Below, one piece after another: positions 8,408-16,884 of a stretch of DNA of 51,947 nt (positions are counted from its first letter, which is position 1; each line of letters begins with the position of its first letter). Where the stretch lies: assembly GCA_012033015.1 (NCBI GenBank), contig JAAUPS010000010.1, forward strand, positions 1-51,947, read 5' to 3'. The stretch comes from Phormidesmis sp. RL_2_1 (GTDB taxonomy: Bacteria; Cyanobacteriota; Cyanobacteriia; Phormidesmidales; Phormidesmidaceae). The notes beneath the pieces were generated by a model. That model was given only the letters and a program-made list of their open reading frames with translations. It ran no database searches and was not told the DNA's origin. The position numbers were made by a program, and so were the translations under genes.

Positions 8408-9222
8408 ATGCACTCAGATGCCACTCCTCTACGCAAGCCGACGATTACAGCTCGAAACTGGCTGTACGATACGGCGTTGGGCATGGTTTCAACAACGAGT
8501 TTTCCTGCCATTATCGGTACTGCCGATGCCATGATGAAGTCCGCCAATGTATTTTTGGTGGGCTATGAAAAAACCGGCGGCGGCCACTGTACGGCAATTG
8601 TTCGCGGCGGGGTCGCCGACGTACGCATGGCTGTTCATGCGGGCGAAGAAACCGCTAAGCAATTTGGCCAGTTTGTATCGGCGTCTATGATTCCTCGACC
8701 GATGGCGAACTTAGAGGCGGTACTGCCCATCAATACGAGACTAGAAGCACTTGAAGGGGTGGGTCAATCCATGGGAGGCAGTGCCATCGGGTTGCTAGAA
8801 ACCCGAGGATTTCCCGCCATGGTGGTGCTGCTGATGCCATGACAAAGTCGGCTGAGGTGACTTTGCTCTCCCATGAGACCGTTGGGGAAGGACTGTGCAC
8901 CATTATTATTCAAGGCTCACTGTCCAATGTGGTGATTGCTGTTGAAGCGGGGATGAATGAAGCCGAGCGTATCGGTGAGCTAAATTCGGTCATGGTCATT
9001 CCTCGTCCGTTGGGCGAATTGGAGCGGAGCTTGCCGAAGACGCAGGCGATTCCAGTCAAGCAGCCGATGCGCTTGCCGCTGAAGTTAGAGGATCGTCAGG
9101 TAGAGAAGCCGCCTGAGCGGCAGAAGGAATTGATTCCGGTCAGATCGCCTGAGTTTGAGCCGGTGGAGAAGAAGAAGGAACTAGCGGTGCCGGTGAAAGA
9201 GTTAGAAACTGAGGAACTGTAG
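8408..9222 (+). CDS. ccmO: Tandem-BMC shell protein CcmO (frameshifted in this sequence)
   Basis: Double-BMC shell protein forming pseudohexameric trimers in the carboxysome. First domain, residues about 22-115, has GMVSTTSFPAIIGTADAMMK. The second begins AIGLLETRGFPAMV. At 8821-8826 the sequence reads atggtggtgctgctgatg; one extra G would give GFPAMVGAADAMTKSAEVTL and join the two frames into a 271-residue protein. As written, the first frame stops at 8842 and the second can only start at 8839. The C-terminal tail (from about 9046) is charged and rich in Pro, Glu and Lys. Last gene of the ccm operon. The single-base loss is probably a sequencing error, but a real mutation cannot be excluded. 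Confidence 0.88.
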
Positions 9223-9316
9223 GTTAAACGGTATGTTGAGCTGCAGGTTGGGCTTTAGCGAATCTCAGCTTTAGCGAATCTCAATCTAACCCAAGTAGTG
9301 TTTCAACTATCTGAAG

Positions 9317-9384
9317 CTGAAGTGTTTAAGTATCTGAAGTGTTTAAGTATCTGAAGTGTTTAAGTATCTGAAGTGTTTAAGTAT
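9317..9384. repeat. Four 17-bp tandem repeats overlapping the miaA stop
   Basis: CTGAAGTGTTTAAGTAT is repeated exactly at 9317, 9334, 9351 and 9368. The miaA 3' end (YLNTSDT, stop at 9360-9362 on the complement) lies within the units, so the last codons of the gene are repeated downstream of it. Confidence 0.95.
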
Positions 9385-10295
9385 TGAATAAATTGTTCAA
9401 TGCGTCTGTACACTTGCTCGGCCAAGGCTGGATCGCCTGCGGGGAACCATTCAATGTTAGGTTCTTTGCGGAACCATGTGCGCTGGCGTTTAGCAAATTG
9501 GCAGGTGTGCTGAACGATACGTTCCATGGCGGTTTCGATAGTACACTGACCTGCTAAGTACGGCTGCATTTCTGCATAGCCAAGGGTTTCAAGCAGCGGC
9601 AGATCTGGGCCATATTTATCAATTAACCGGGTGACCTCTTCAGCAAGTCCGGCTTGTATCATCTGATGCGTGCGCTTGACGATGCGCGATCGCAGTTCAT
9701 CAGCATCACAAGCTAGCCCTATATATAGGATCGGATAACTCGGTGGGTTTTTCCCTTGCTGACTGGAAATCGTACAGCCGGTGACGTAGAAAACCTCCAA
9801 AGCCCGCAACGTCCTCACCTGATCGTTGGCATGGATACGAGCCGCCGCCGCTGGATCGACCTGCTGTAAGAGGGTGTAGCAGTGAGGTTGACCAAGGTTT
9901 GCCAATTGCGATCGCAGCTTCAAATGTGGCAGCACTTGTGGTATTTTAAGGCCCTTGGCGATCGCATTGACATACAGCCCCGTCCCCCCTACCAACAGCG
10001 GTAACTGTTCGCCTTTGGTCTGAAGCTGGGCGATCACACCCTGAGCCTGCTGTTGATAATCTGCCACGGTCAACGTTTCAGTCGGCTTACAAATATCCAC
10101 AAAATAGTGAGGCACTGCCTGACGATCTGCCATCGACGGTTTGGCCGTCCCAATATCAAACTCGCGGTAAACTTGGCGCGAATCCGCACTGAGAATTGCC
10201 GCAGGCCAGCGCTGAGCGATCGCCATCGCCAAACCCGACTTTCCCGAAGCGGTAGGGCCAACCACTATCACCAAACAAGGCTTCTTGCAGTACAA
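9360..10295 (-). CDS. miaA: tRNA dimethylallyltransferase MiaA
   Basis: Transfers a dimethylallyl group to A37 of UNN-reading tRNAs. The P-loop GPTASGKS is at residues 13-20, followed by the family signature SADSRQVYREFDIGTAKP (about 36-53) and the motif LLVGGTGLYVNA (about 99-110). TCQFAKRQRTWFRKEPN near the C-terminus is the usual tRNA-binding segment. Length of 311 is normal. It is convergent with the ccm operon, and its last codons are embedded in a tandem repeat. Confidence 0.96.
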   Translation of the reverse strand: MYCKKPCLVIVVGPTASGKSGLAMAIAQRWPAAILSADSRQVYREFDIGTAKPSMADRQAVPHYFVDICKPTETLTVADYQQQAQGVIAQLQTKGEQLPLLVGGTGLYVNAIAKGLKIPQVLPHLKLRSQLANLGQPHCYTLLQQVDPAAAARIHANDQVRTLRALEVFYVTGCTISSQQGKNPPSYPILYIGLACDADELRSRIVKRTHQMIQAGLAEEVTRLIDKYGPDLPLLETLGYAEMQPYLAGQCTIETAMERIVQHTCQFAKRQRTWFRKEPNIEWFPAGDPALAEQVYRRIEQFIQYLNTSDT

Positions 10296-10378
10296 TAGAA
10301 CTATTTTTTAAAATTTCAACCCCATTAACCTTCTCATCATATAGTCAGCTCGTCAGCCGCAAAGTTTCATTTTCGTAG

Positions 10379-10486
10379 GTCAATTCACTGGTCAATTTAC
10401 TGGTCAATTTACTGGTCAATTCACCCGTTAATTTACTGGCCAATTTACTGGTTAATTTACTGGTTAATTTACTGGCCAATTTACGG
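10379..10486. repeat. Nine tandem 12-bp repeats (GGTCAATTTACT type)
   Basis: Nine contiguous 12-bp units run from 10379 to 10486 with consensus GGTYAATTTACT and scattered C/T changes. There are no spacers, which excludes a CRISPR. They lie about 260 bp upstream of gyrB. Confidence 0.95.
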
Positions 10487-10652
10487 CGAAACTCATTCAA
10501 GCAAAAACAGGGACTATGACCCTATTTTTAGAAAGGCGCTGAGATAGCTCTGAAATCGCTTTTAACACCTTTGTGCTAGAATTCATAGGCAGATTATCAT
10601 TTTTACTATTTTCAGTGGCCTTAAAGAGCTTTTTTAGCACAGCTTTTGAGAT

Positions 10653-10700
10653 AGTACTTTTTGAGAATGGTGCTTTTTGAAAATAGTGCTTTTTGAGAAT
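10653..10700. repeat. Three tandem 16-bp repeats upstream of gyrB
   Basis: AGTACTTTTTGAGAAT, GGTGCTTTTTGAAAAT and AGTGCTTTTTGAGAAT lie at 10653, 10669 and 10685, then half a unit. They end 46 bp before the gyrB start. Confidence 0.9.
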
Positions 10701-10746
10701 ATTGCTTTCTAAGGGCTTTCTAAGGGCCAATCCTAGGAGAACATAC

Positions 10747-12686
10747 ATGGCAGATAACTACGGTGCTCAGCAGATTCAGGTTTTAGAAGGACTTGAGCCT
10801 GTTCGCAAGCGCCCCGGAATGTACATCGGCAGCACCGGCCCGCGGGGACTACACCACTTGGTGTACGAAGTTATCGACAACTCCGTTGACGAAGCCTTAG
10901 CCGGTCACTGTAAGCGAATTACAGCCGCGCTAAATCCAGACGGCTCCGTTACCGTTACTGATGATGGCAGAGGCATTCCTACAGATATTCACCCCACCAC
11001 TGGCAAATCAGCCCTAGAGACCGTGCTAACCGTCCTCCATGCTGGCGGTAAATTTGGCGGCGACAGCGGCTACAAAGTCTCGGGTGGTCTTCATGGTGTA
11101 GGGGTATCTGTCGTCAATGCCCTCTCTGAATGGGTAGAGGTAACCGTATGGCGAGAAGGCAACGTTCACACCCAGCGCTTTGAGCGCGGTAACCCGGTTT
11201 GCCCCCTTAAAACCGAAAAAGGCAGCAGTAGAACCGGCACTCAGGTTATCTTCAAGCCAGATGCAACGATCTTTACCCATACGGTTGAATTTGACTACGA
11301 TACCTTGGCAAGGCGTTTGCGCGAGCTTGCCTACCTCAATGCAGGCGTAGATATCACCTTTACCGACTATCGCTTAGAGCTTATCAAAGCCAAGCAACCT
11401 CGAGAATCTCGCTACTGCTACGAAGGCGGCATCAAAGAGTATGTGGCGTACATCAACGCCGACAAAGAGCCCCTCCACCCTGAAATTATCTATGTCAATT
11501 CTGATAAAAATGGCGTTCAGGTAGAGGCCGCTTTGCAGTGGTGCAGCGATGCCTTCTCTGATAACCTGCTGGGTTTTGCCAATAATATTCGCACCATTGA
11601 TGGCGGCACCCACCTAGAAGGCTTAAAAGCCGTGCTCACCCGCACCTTGAACATCTTTGCTCGCAAGCGTAAAAAGCGTAAAGAAAGCGAGTCAAATATG
11701 GCCGGTGAAAATATCCGCGAAGGCTTAACTGCAGTGGTTTCGGTAAAAGTGCCCGACCCTGAATTTGAAGGCCAAACTAAAACCAAGCTGGGCAACACCG
11801 AAGTGCGCGGAATCGTAGATTCTTTGGTCGGAGAAGCCCTCAGCGAATATTTAGACTTTAACCCCAATGTGGCCGATGCCATCTTGGCCAAGGCGATTCA
11901 AGCCTTCAATGCGGCTGAAGCAGCCAAAAAAGCCCGTGATTTGGTGCGTCGTAAGTCGGTGTTAGAATCTTCAACCCTACCCGGCAAGCTCTCTGACTGT
12001 AGCTCGCGCGATCCGTCCGAGTCAGAGATTTTTATTGTTGAGGGTGATTCTGCAGGCGGCAGTGCTAAGCAAGGGCGCGATCGCCGCTTCCAAGCCATTT
12101 TGCCGTTGCTGAGGTAAAAATCCTCAACATCGAGAAAACCGACGACGCCAAAATATACAAAAACAACGAAGTTCAATCACTGATTACAGCCTTAGGTCTC
12201 GGTATCAAAGGCGCTGAATTTGACCCTGCCAATCTCCGCTACCATCGCATTTGCCTGATGACAGATGCCGACGTAGATGGTTCACACATTCGCACCTTGC
12301 TACTGACCTTCTTTTATCGCTACCAGCGTGATTTGGTCGATCAGGGCTATATTTACATCGCCTGCCCACCACTCTATAAACTAGAGCGCGGTAAAAATCA
12401 CACCTATTGCTACAGCGAACGGGAATTAGAAGACGGCATTGCAGCCATGCCCGCCAATGCTAAGTACAACATTCAGCGCTTCAAGGGTTTGGGTGAAATG
12501 ATGCCGCAGCAGCTATGGGATACCACCATGAACCCAGAGTCTCGTACGCTGAAACGGGTTGAGATTGAAGATGCCGCCGAAGCAGATCGCATTTTCACTG
12601 TACTCATGGGCGATCGCGTTGCTCCCCGTCGTGAGTTCATCGAAACCTACGGGCCACGCCTGAACATGACTGATCTAGATATTTAA
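10747..12686 (+). CDS. gyrB: DNA gyrase subunit B (frameshifted in this sequence)
   Basis: ATPase subunit of DNA gyrase. The start ATG at 10747 gives [22 protein letters not shown], preceded by AGGAG. GHKL ATP-binding motifs include DNSVDEAL and DDGRGIP, and [15 protein letters not shown] follows. The TOPRIM motifs [15 protein letters not shown] and [14 protein letters not shown] are present, and the C-terminus is RLNMTDLDI. At 12108-12120 the sequence reads ttgctgaggtaaaaatcc, where LPLRGKILNIEK requires two bases fewer (one T and one A); the frame then continues correctly to 12686. Repaired length is 645 residues, normal for the family. Because gyrB is essential, the shift is almost certainly a sequence error. 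Confidence 0.95.
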
Positions 12687-12863
12687 TCTGGAGAAATAGA
12701 TCTAAACCAATAGCTCTGGAGAAATAGAACGGTCTCAAGCAACGTGACAATATTAGGCAACATGAAAAATGTTGCGAATTCTTTCTCTAGGTAGAGCCAT
12801 CCCTCTAAGCTTTAAAGATTAGGACGAATTCTAGTTTTCCTTAAGTTAGAGATTTTAAAACAC

Positions 12864-13580
12864 ATGAGCAACAATTTAGCGACCCAGCTCCGTGAGGGCA
12901 CTAAAAAAGCTCACACTATGGCAGAAAACGTCGGATTTGTTCGATGCTTCTTGCGTGGTGTGGTTGAAAAAAAGTCATACCGCAAGCTCGTCGGCAACTT
13001 CTATTTCATTTACTGCGCAATGGAAGAAGAACTCGCCAAGCATAAAGATCATCCTATTGTCTCCAAAGTCTATTTCCCTGAACTCAACCGTAAGGAAAGC
13101 TTAGAAACAGACTTAGCCTTTTACTACGGCCCCAACTGGCGCGATCAGATTGTTCTTTCTAAAGGCGGCAAAAAGTACGTCGATCGCATCCGTGAGATTT
13201 CAGCAAATCAGCCTGAGCTGCTAGTGGGCCACTCCTATACCCGCTATTTGGGCGATCTCTCCGGTGGTCAAATCCTCAAAACCATCTCTCAACGGGCCAT
13301 GAACCTATCAGGCAGCGATGGCGTTGCCTTCTATGAGTTCCCCACTATCACAGATGAGAAAGCCTTTAAAAATAAGTATCGTGCTTCTCTGGGCGAAGCT
13401 CCTGTCGATGAGGCCACAGCAGATGCCATTGTCGAAGAAGCAAACAGTGCTTTTGGCCTCAATATGGAACTCTTCCAAGAGCTGGAAGGCAACTTGATCA
13501 AGGCGATTGGTGTCATGCTGTTTAATAGCCTGACCGGCGGTCGTCGTCGTGGTAGTACCGAGCTTGCCACTGAAGGCTAA
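12864..13580 (+). CDS. ho1: Heme oxygenase (biliverdin-producing)
   Basis: Oxidises heme with ferredoxin electrons to biliverdin IX-alpha, CO and Fe2+; in cyanobacteria this is the first step to phycobilins. It has 238 residues. The proximal heme ligand is His17 in KKAHTMAE; the distal helix shows LGDLSGGQ at about residues 129-136. YCAMEEEL and FYYGPNW are also typical of the family. It lies alone on the plus strand after gyrB, with a strong terminator behind it. Confidence 0.96.
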   Translation: MSNNLATQLREGTKKAHTMAENVGFVRCFLRGVVEKKSYRKLVGNFYFIYCAMEEELAKHKDHPIVSKVYFPELNRKESLETDLAFYYGPNWRDQIVLSKGGKKYVDRIREISANQPELLVGHSYTRYLGDLSGGQILKTISQRAMNLSGSDGVAFYEFPTITDEKAFKNKYRASLGEAPVDEATADAIVEEANSAFGLNMELFQELEGNLIKAIGVMLFNSLTGGRRRGSTELATEG

Positions 13581-13635
13581 ACGACTGTTTTTTCGTTTTT
13601 CTTGGATCGCATTTCTTGGAGCGCAAGTCAGTTTT

Positions 13636-13687
13636 GACGGTTTAAGTAGACGGTTTAAGTAGACGGTTTAAGTAGACGTTCTAAGTA
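13636..13687. repeat. Four tandem 13-bp repeats (GACGGTTTAAGTA)
   Basis: Units at 13636, 13649, 13662 and 13675 (the last is GACGTTCTAAGTA). They sit 55 bp after the ho1 stop, directly before the terminator hairpin. Confidence 0.92.
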
Positions 13688-13724
13688 ACAGAGGTTCTCT
13701 CAGTGAGAGAACCTCTGTTTTATT
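13688..13724 (+). terminator. Rho-independent terminator after ho1
   Basis: A 14-bp perfect stem (13688-13701 with 13705-13718, ACAGAGGTTCTCTC pairing with its complement) with a three-base loop is followed by TTTTATTTT. Confidence 0.85.
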
Positions 13725-13775
13725 TTGCGTGATGATGCGATAGTGATATGCCTGGACAATTCCCGAGCCAATTAC

Positions 13776-13880
13776 TATAGCGTTTCTCACTTGGCTAGAG
13801 TACAGATATTTTGGTGAAACCTTTACAGAACAACGGGCCAAGTGAGTAGCCTGTAGTGAATGCATCCGGTACAGGCTATA
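13776..13880 (-). mobile_element. MITE-like element, family A, copy 1 (105 bp)
   Basis: Near-identical reverse complement of 15556-15660. Ends are TATAGC and GCTATA. Inside are two stem-loops, AGCCTGTA...TACAGGCT and CTCACTTGGC...GCCAAGTGAG. Terminal TA dinucleotides are consistent with a TA target duplication. It codes for no transposase. Confidence 0.8.
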
Positions 13881-14035
13881 TAGCTTGGGTCGCTTGACTG
13901 CAGGTGCATAGCCTTCGCCTGCGTCCACTTCTTTCTTAGCCGCCGTTAATTCCTCTGCAAAGTTTGGCATGTAGTTTGGCATCATTAAAAGCTTCTCGGT
14001 TGCCGGATCAACTTCTCTATCTTTATAAAATTGCT

Positions 14036-15405
14036 TTAGCCTGTGAGCAAATCTTCTTCGGGGAAGTGGATGGCGCTAGGACTAGGATCACCGAGTATCG
14101 CAGACATGAGAATGAGGATGCCGACCCGACCAATGTACATGATGGCGATAATAAAGAGTTGACCTAGGGTAGACAGGCTAGCGGTGATGCCAGTTGACAC
14201 ACCCACAGTCGCAAAAGCTGAGACGGTTTCAAATAAGAGACTGATGAACGTGATACCGGGATCGCTCAAAGAGATGCAGGTGGTGACGATAATGACGCTA
14301 ATCGCTGAGGCCACAACAACCGATAGGGCTTTGAGGACACGGGGAAGAGGAATTTGCCGCTGGTAGCAGTTGACTTCTTCTTTGCCGCGCAAAGCAGCGT
14401 GGGTGCATACGAGCAAGATTCGAGCGGTGGTGGTTTTAATGCCGCCGCCCGTGCTGCCTGGACTTGCACCGACAAACATCAGGGCGATCGCCATAAATAG
14501 TGAACTGGTTTCCATCGCGCCAATATCAATCGAGTTAAAGCCAGCAGTCCGCATCACCACCGACTGAAACCCTGCTAGCAGGCTTTGATCCCTAAGCTTT
14601 TCCCGCCTAGGGTATCTGGATTATCAAATTCAATAAACAAAAAGGCGACTGTCCCTAGCAATAAAAGAGCGAAGGTGGTGCTGGTGACAATTTTGAAATG
14701 AAGCGAAAAAACGGTGCGCTCCTTGCGGCGCATCATGCGACTACGCGTCCAGAGAAATGCCTCCATAATGACCTGATAGCCAATGCCGCCAATGATAATT
14801 AAGGCTGAAATAACCGCCATGGGCCAAGTATTTTCGGCATAGCCCACTAAGCTATCGGGAAATAGACTAAACCCAGCATTATTGAATGCGCTGATGCTAT
14901 GGAAGACAGATAGCCACAGCGATCGCCCTGGACTAAAGTCTTCAACAAATGTCGGCATCAGGCAAAATGTGCCTGTTAGCTCAAAAATTAGCACCATCGA
15001 CAGAATTGAAATCAGCAGCGCTTTCACATTGGCAAGCTCGGCTGTTTCCATCGCCTGCTGAATCGCCAGCCTATCTTTGAGGCCTAAGCGCCGACCGATG
15101 AGCAGTAGCAGCAAAGTCGTTGCCGCCATGTAGCCTAAGCCACCTAGCTGAATCAACGCCAAAATCACCACCTGTCCAAACGATGAGAAATAGGTGCCGG
15201 TATCTACCACAATTAGGCCCGTCACACATACCGCCGAGGTCGCGGTAAACAGAGCCGTCAGTGGACTATTCCAGCTACCACTGACCAAAGATACTGGCAA
15301 CATCAGCAATAGCGTGCCTGCCATGATCAGCGCTAAAAAGCCAATACAAATGGTTCTAGAAACGGTCATAGCGTTATATCGCAGTACATAGGTTGGCGCA
15401 CACAA
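14036..15405 (-). CDS. ktrB: K+ uptake channel subunit KtrB (NtpJ-like), frameshifted in this sequence
   Basis: Inner-membrane K+ (Na+-coupled) translocating subunit of the Ktr system. The four filter-loop motifs of the Trk/Ktr/HKT superfamily appear in order: SAVCVTGL, SAFNNAGFS, RTAGFNS and ATVGVSTG. The frame breaks near 14581-14583: the coding strand reads AAAGCCTGCTAGCAGGG where one more C gives ...IKALLAGFQSVVMRTAGFN. Repaired length is 456 residues, normal for KtrB. A second possible start is at 15369 (MTVSRTICIGFLAL). No KtrA/KtrE regulatory subunit is adjacent. Inverted copies of a MITE lie on both sides. Confidence 0.9.
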
Positions 15406-15835
15406 ATTACTACATATGTGAGTCTACTGCACAAGAGGTGACGTCAACGCTAAAACCGTTATGCGACAACGGCTATGTGCGCTTTTCTAATGTTTGTTCA
15501 GCCATTCAGCCGTTGTTTTGCTCAGCCATAGAAGCCATTGTCTTTGGCCTAGCAATATAGCCTGTACCGGATGTATTCGCTACAGGCTACTCACTTGGCC
15601 CGTTGTCCTGCAAAGGTTTCACCAAAATATCTGTACTCTAGCCAAGTGAGAAACGCTATAGCTTCTATAGCTCCTGTCGAGTGAGTTAGTTAGGACAAAT
15701 AGTCATTACTTTGTCTGGGTAAGCCACTTGAGGTGCTTAGGCCACCTCAGGCTGCCAATCGTCAGCCGATCAGCGTTCTTACTCTAAAATGAGTTCTCTG
15801 GCTTTTGGCTGATTACACGAGGCTGCTACATATCA
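15406..15835. other. Intergenic region holding a MITE copy and a family-B fragment
   Basis: The MITE copy 15556-15660 is followed at once by CTATAGCTCCTGTCGAGTG and then GTTAGTTAGGACAAATAGTC, a partial copy of the family-B element seen complete at 51806-51893. The remainder is the shared upstream region of ktrB and the methyltransferase. No gene is visible. Confidence 0.6.
15556..15660 (+). mobile_element. MITE-like element, family A, copy 2 (105 bp)
   Basis: Same 105-bp element as 13776-13880 in the opposite orientation, with TATAGC/GCTATA ends and the two internal stem-loops. A handful of base differences separate the two copies (for example tccTGCAAAGG against ttcTGTAAAGG). Confidence 0.82.
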
Positions 15836-16723
15836 ATGACTACATCTATCGCTGATAAAATTCAGCAGTTTTATGACGAGTCTTCCCCCCTATGGGAGCG
15901 TACCTGGGGGGAACATATGCATCATGGCTACTATGGCCTAAACGGTCAGCATAAAAAAGACCGCCGTCAGGCTCAAATCGATCTCATAGAAGAATTGCTG
16001 GCTTGGGCAGGGGTAAATTCGGCCCAAACTATTTTAGATGTGGGCTGTGGCATTGGTGGCAGCACCCTATACTTGGCCGATAAGTTTGCGGCCAATGCGG
16101 TAGGCATTACCCTTAGCCCGGTGCAGGCTCGTCGAGCGGGTGAGAGAGCAACTGAGCAAGGCATTGCCTTGCAGGAGTGGGAGCATTTCGATAGGCCGCC
16201 AACTTCGCCTGCTGTTCAGTTTCAGGTCACTGACGCATTGGCAACGCCCTTCCCCGATAATTATTTTGATTTTATTTGGTCAATGGAGAGTGGCGAACAC
16301 ATGCCTGATAAGCAGGGCTTTTTGCAAGAGTGCTACCGTCTGCTTAAGCCACAGGGCACGTTTTTGATGGCAACTTGGTGCCATCGCGGCACTGATAATT
16401 TGGCTGGGCCACTCACCCATAGTGAACAAAGGCATCTCAACCAGCTTTATCAGCTTTATCATTTGCCCTATGTGATTTCGCTGGCAGAGTATGGCGATAT
16501 TGCTGCTGAAATTGGCTTTACTGAGCTATCAACGGCAGATTGGTCTACTCAGGTGGCGTTCTTTTGGCAGGCGGTTGTGCAATCAGCCTTAGATCCGCAG
16601 GTGATGGCAGGCATTTTGCAAGCGGGCTCAGAAACTATCAAGGGGACAGTTGCGATCGCACTGATGACCACTGGCTTCCAACGGGGCCTCATCCGCTATG
16701 GCCTACTTAAAGGTTCCAAATAA
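15836..16723 (+). CDS. SAM-dependent methyltransferase, probably tocopherol O-methyltransferase type
   Basis: Class I SAM methyltransferase of 295 residues. The SAM-binding glycine motif ILDVGCGIGGSTLYLA lies at about residues 66-81, with VQFQVTDALATPFPDNYFD as motif II and LLKPQGTFLMATW as motif III. The N-terminal segment FYDESSPLWERTWGEHMHHG is characteristic of gamma-tocopherol methyltransferases (VTE4, Synechocystis Slr0089 type) and of related cyclopropane/sterol methyltransferase-like enzymes, so substrate assignment is inferred. It stands alone, followed by a long perfect hairpin. Confidence 0.75.
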   Translation: MTTSIADKIQQFYDESSPLWERTWGEHMHHGYYGLNGQHKKDRRQAQIDLIEELLAWAGVNSAQTILDVGCGIGGSTLYLADKFAANAVGITLSPVQARRAGERATEQGIALQEWEHFDRPPTSPAVQFQVTDALATPFPDNYFDFIWSMESGEHMPDKQGFLQECYRLLKPQGTFLMATWCHRGTDNLAGPLTHSEQRHLNQLYQLYHLPYVISLAEYGDIAAEIGFTELSTADWSTQVAFFWQAVVQSALDPQVMAGILQAGSETIKGTVAIALMTTGFQRGLIRYGLLKGSK

Positions 16724-16740
16724 CCAAATAATGAGTATGA

Positions 16741-16776
16741 GTTAGCCGCTGCTAGCCATCGCTAGCAGCGGCTAAC
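16741..16776. terminator. 16-bp perfect hairpin after the methyltransferase gene
   Basis: GTTAGCCGCTGCTAGC (16741-16756) pairs perfectly with 16761-16776 around the loop CATC. No T-run follows, so it may be a repeat-derived palindrome (its arm matches the end of family-B elements) rather than a classic terminator. Confidence 0.6.
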
Positions 16777-16780
16777 CAGC

Positions 16781-16821
16781 AGCGGGGAGACCCTGCGTCG
16801 CGGCGCTAAGGAATGCTCACC
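16781..16821. repeat. Dispersed repeat, family C, copy 1
   Basis: The segment AGCGGGGAGACCCTGCGTCG followed by CGGCGCTAAGGAATGCTCAC matches 51893-51940 except for a TTGGCGGC insertion and a few bases. The outer GGTGAG/CTCACC ends of the other copy are inverted. Confidence 0.65.
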
Positions 16822-16884
16822 ACGACACAGTAAGGAATGCATCCTGACTGTGTTATGTGGTTAGAGCGGCTGATGTCGTGGGCG

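Larger units (their letters stand above)
10296..10746. other. Repeat-rich intergenic region between miaA and gyrB
   Basis: This shared upstream region of two divergent genes holds two separate tandem-repeat blocks (10379-10486 and 10653-10700) plus a CTTTCTAAGGG doublet at about 10704-10727. An open frame on the minus strand here merely translates the repeats. The gyrB ribosome-binding site AGGAG lies about eight bases before 10747. Confidence 0.6.
13581..14035. other. Intergenic region with repeats, terminator, MITE copy and a possible gene remnant
   Basis: Between ho1 and ktrB lie a 13-bp tandem repeat, a hairpin terminator and a minus-strand MITE copy. At 13881-14035 the minus strand has an open frame reading EKLLMMPNYMPNFAEELTAA then KKEVDAGEGYAPAVKRPKL before running into the MITE. 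This looks like a truncated coding sequence, but I do not recognise it and it may be chance. Confidence 0.4.

Noticed and set aside
8408-9222. Two separate single-domain BMC genes instead of ccmO
   Set aside because: The second frame would begin in the middle of the second BMC domain (MTKSAEVTL); one missing G explains both, giving the usual tandem-BMC CcmO.
10379-10486. CRISPR-like array upstream of gyrB
   Set aside because: Units are only 12 bp, directly contiguous and have no unique spacers; no cas genes are present.
10497-10748. Minus-strand Lys-rich 83-residue frame upstream of gyrB
   Set aside because: It translates the 16-bp repeats (KST, KHY units) in reverse and runs across the gyrB ribosome-binding site.
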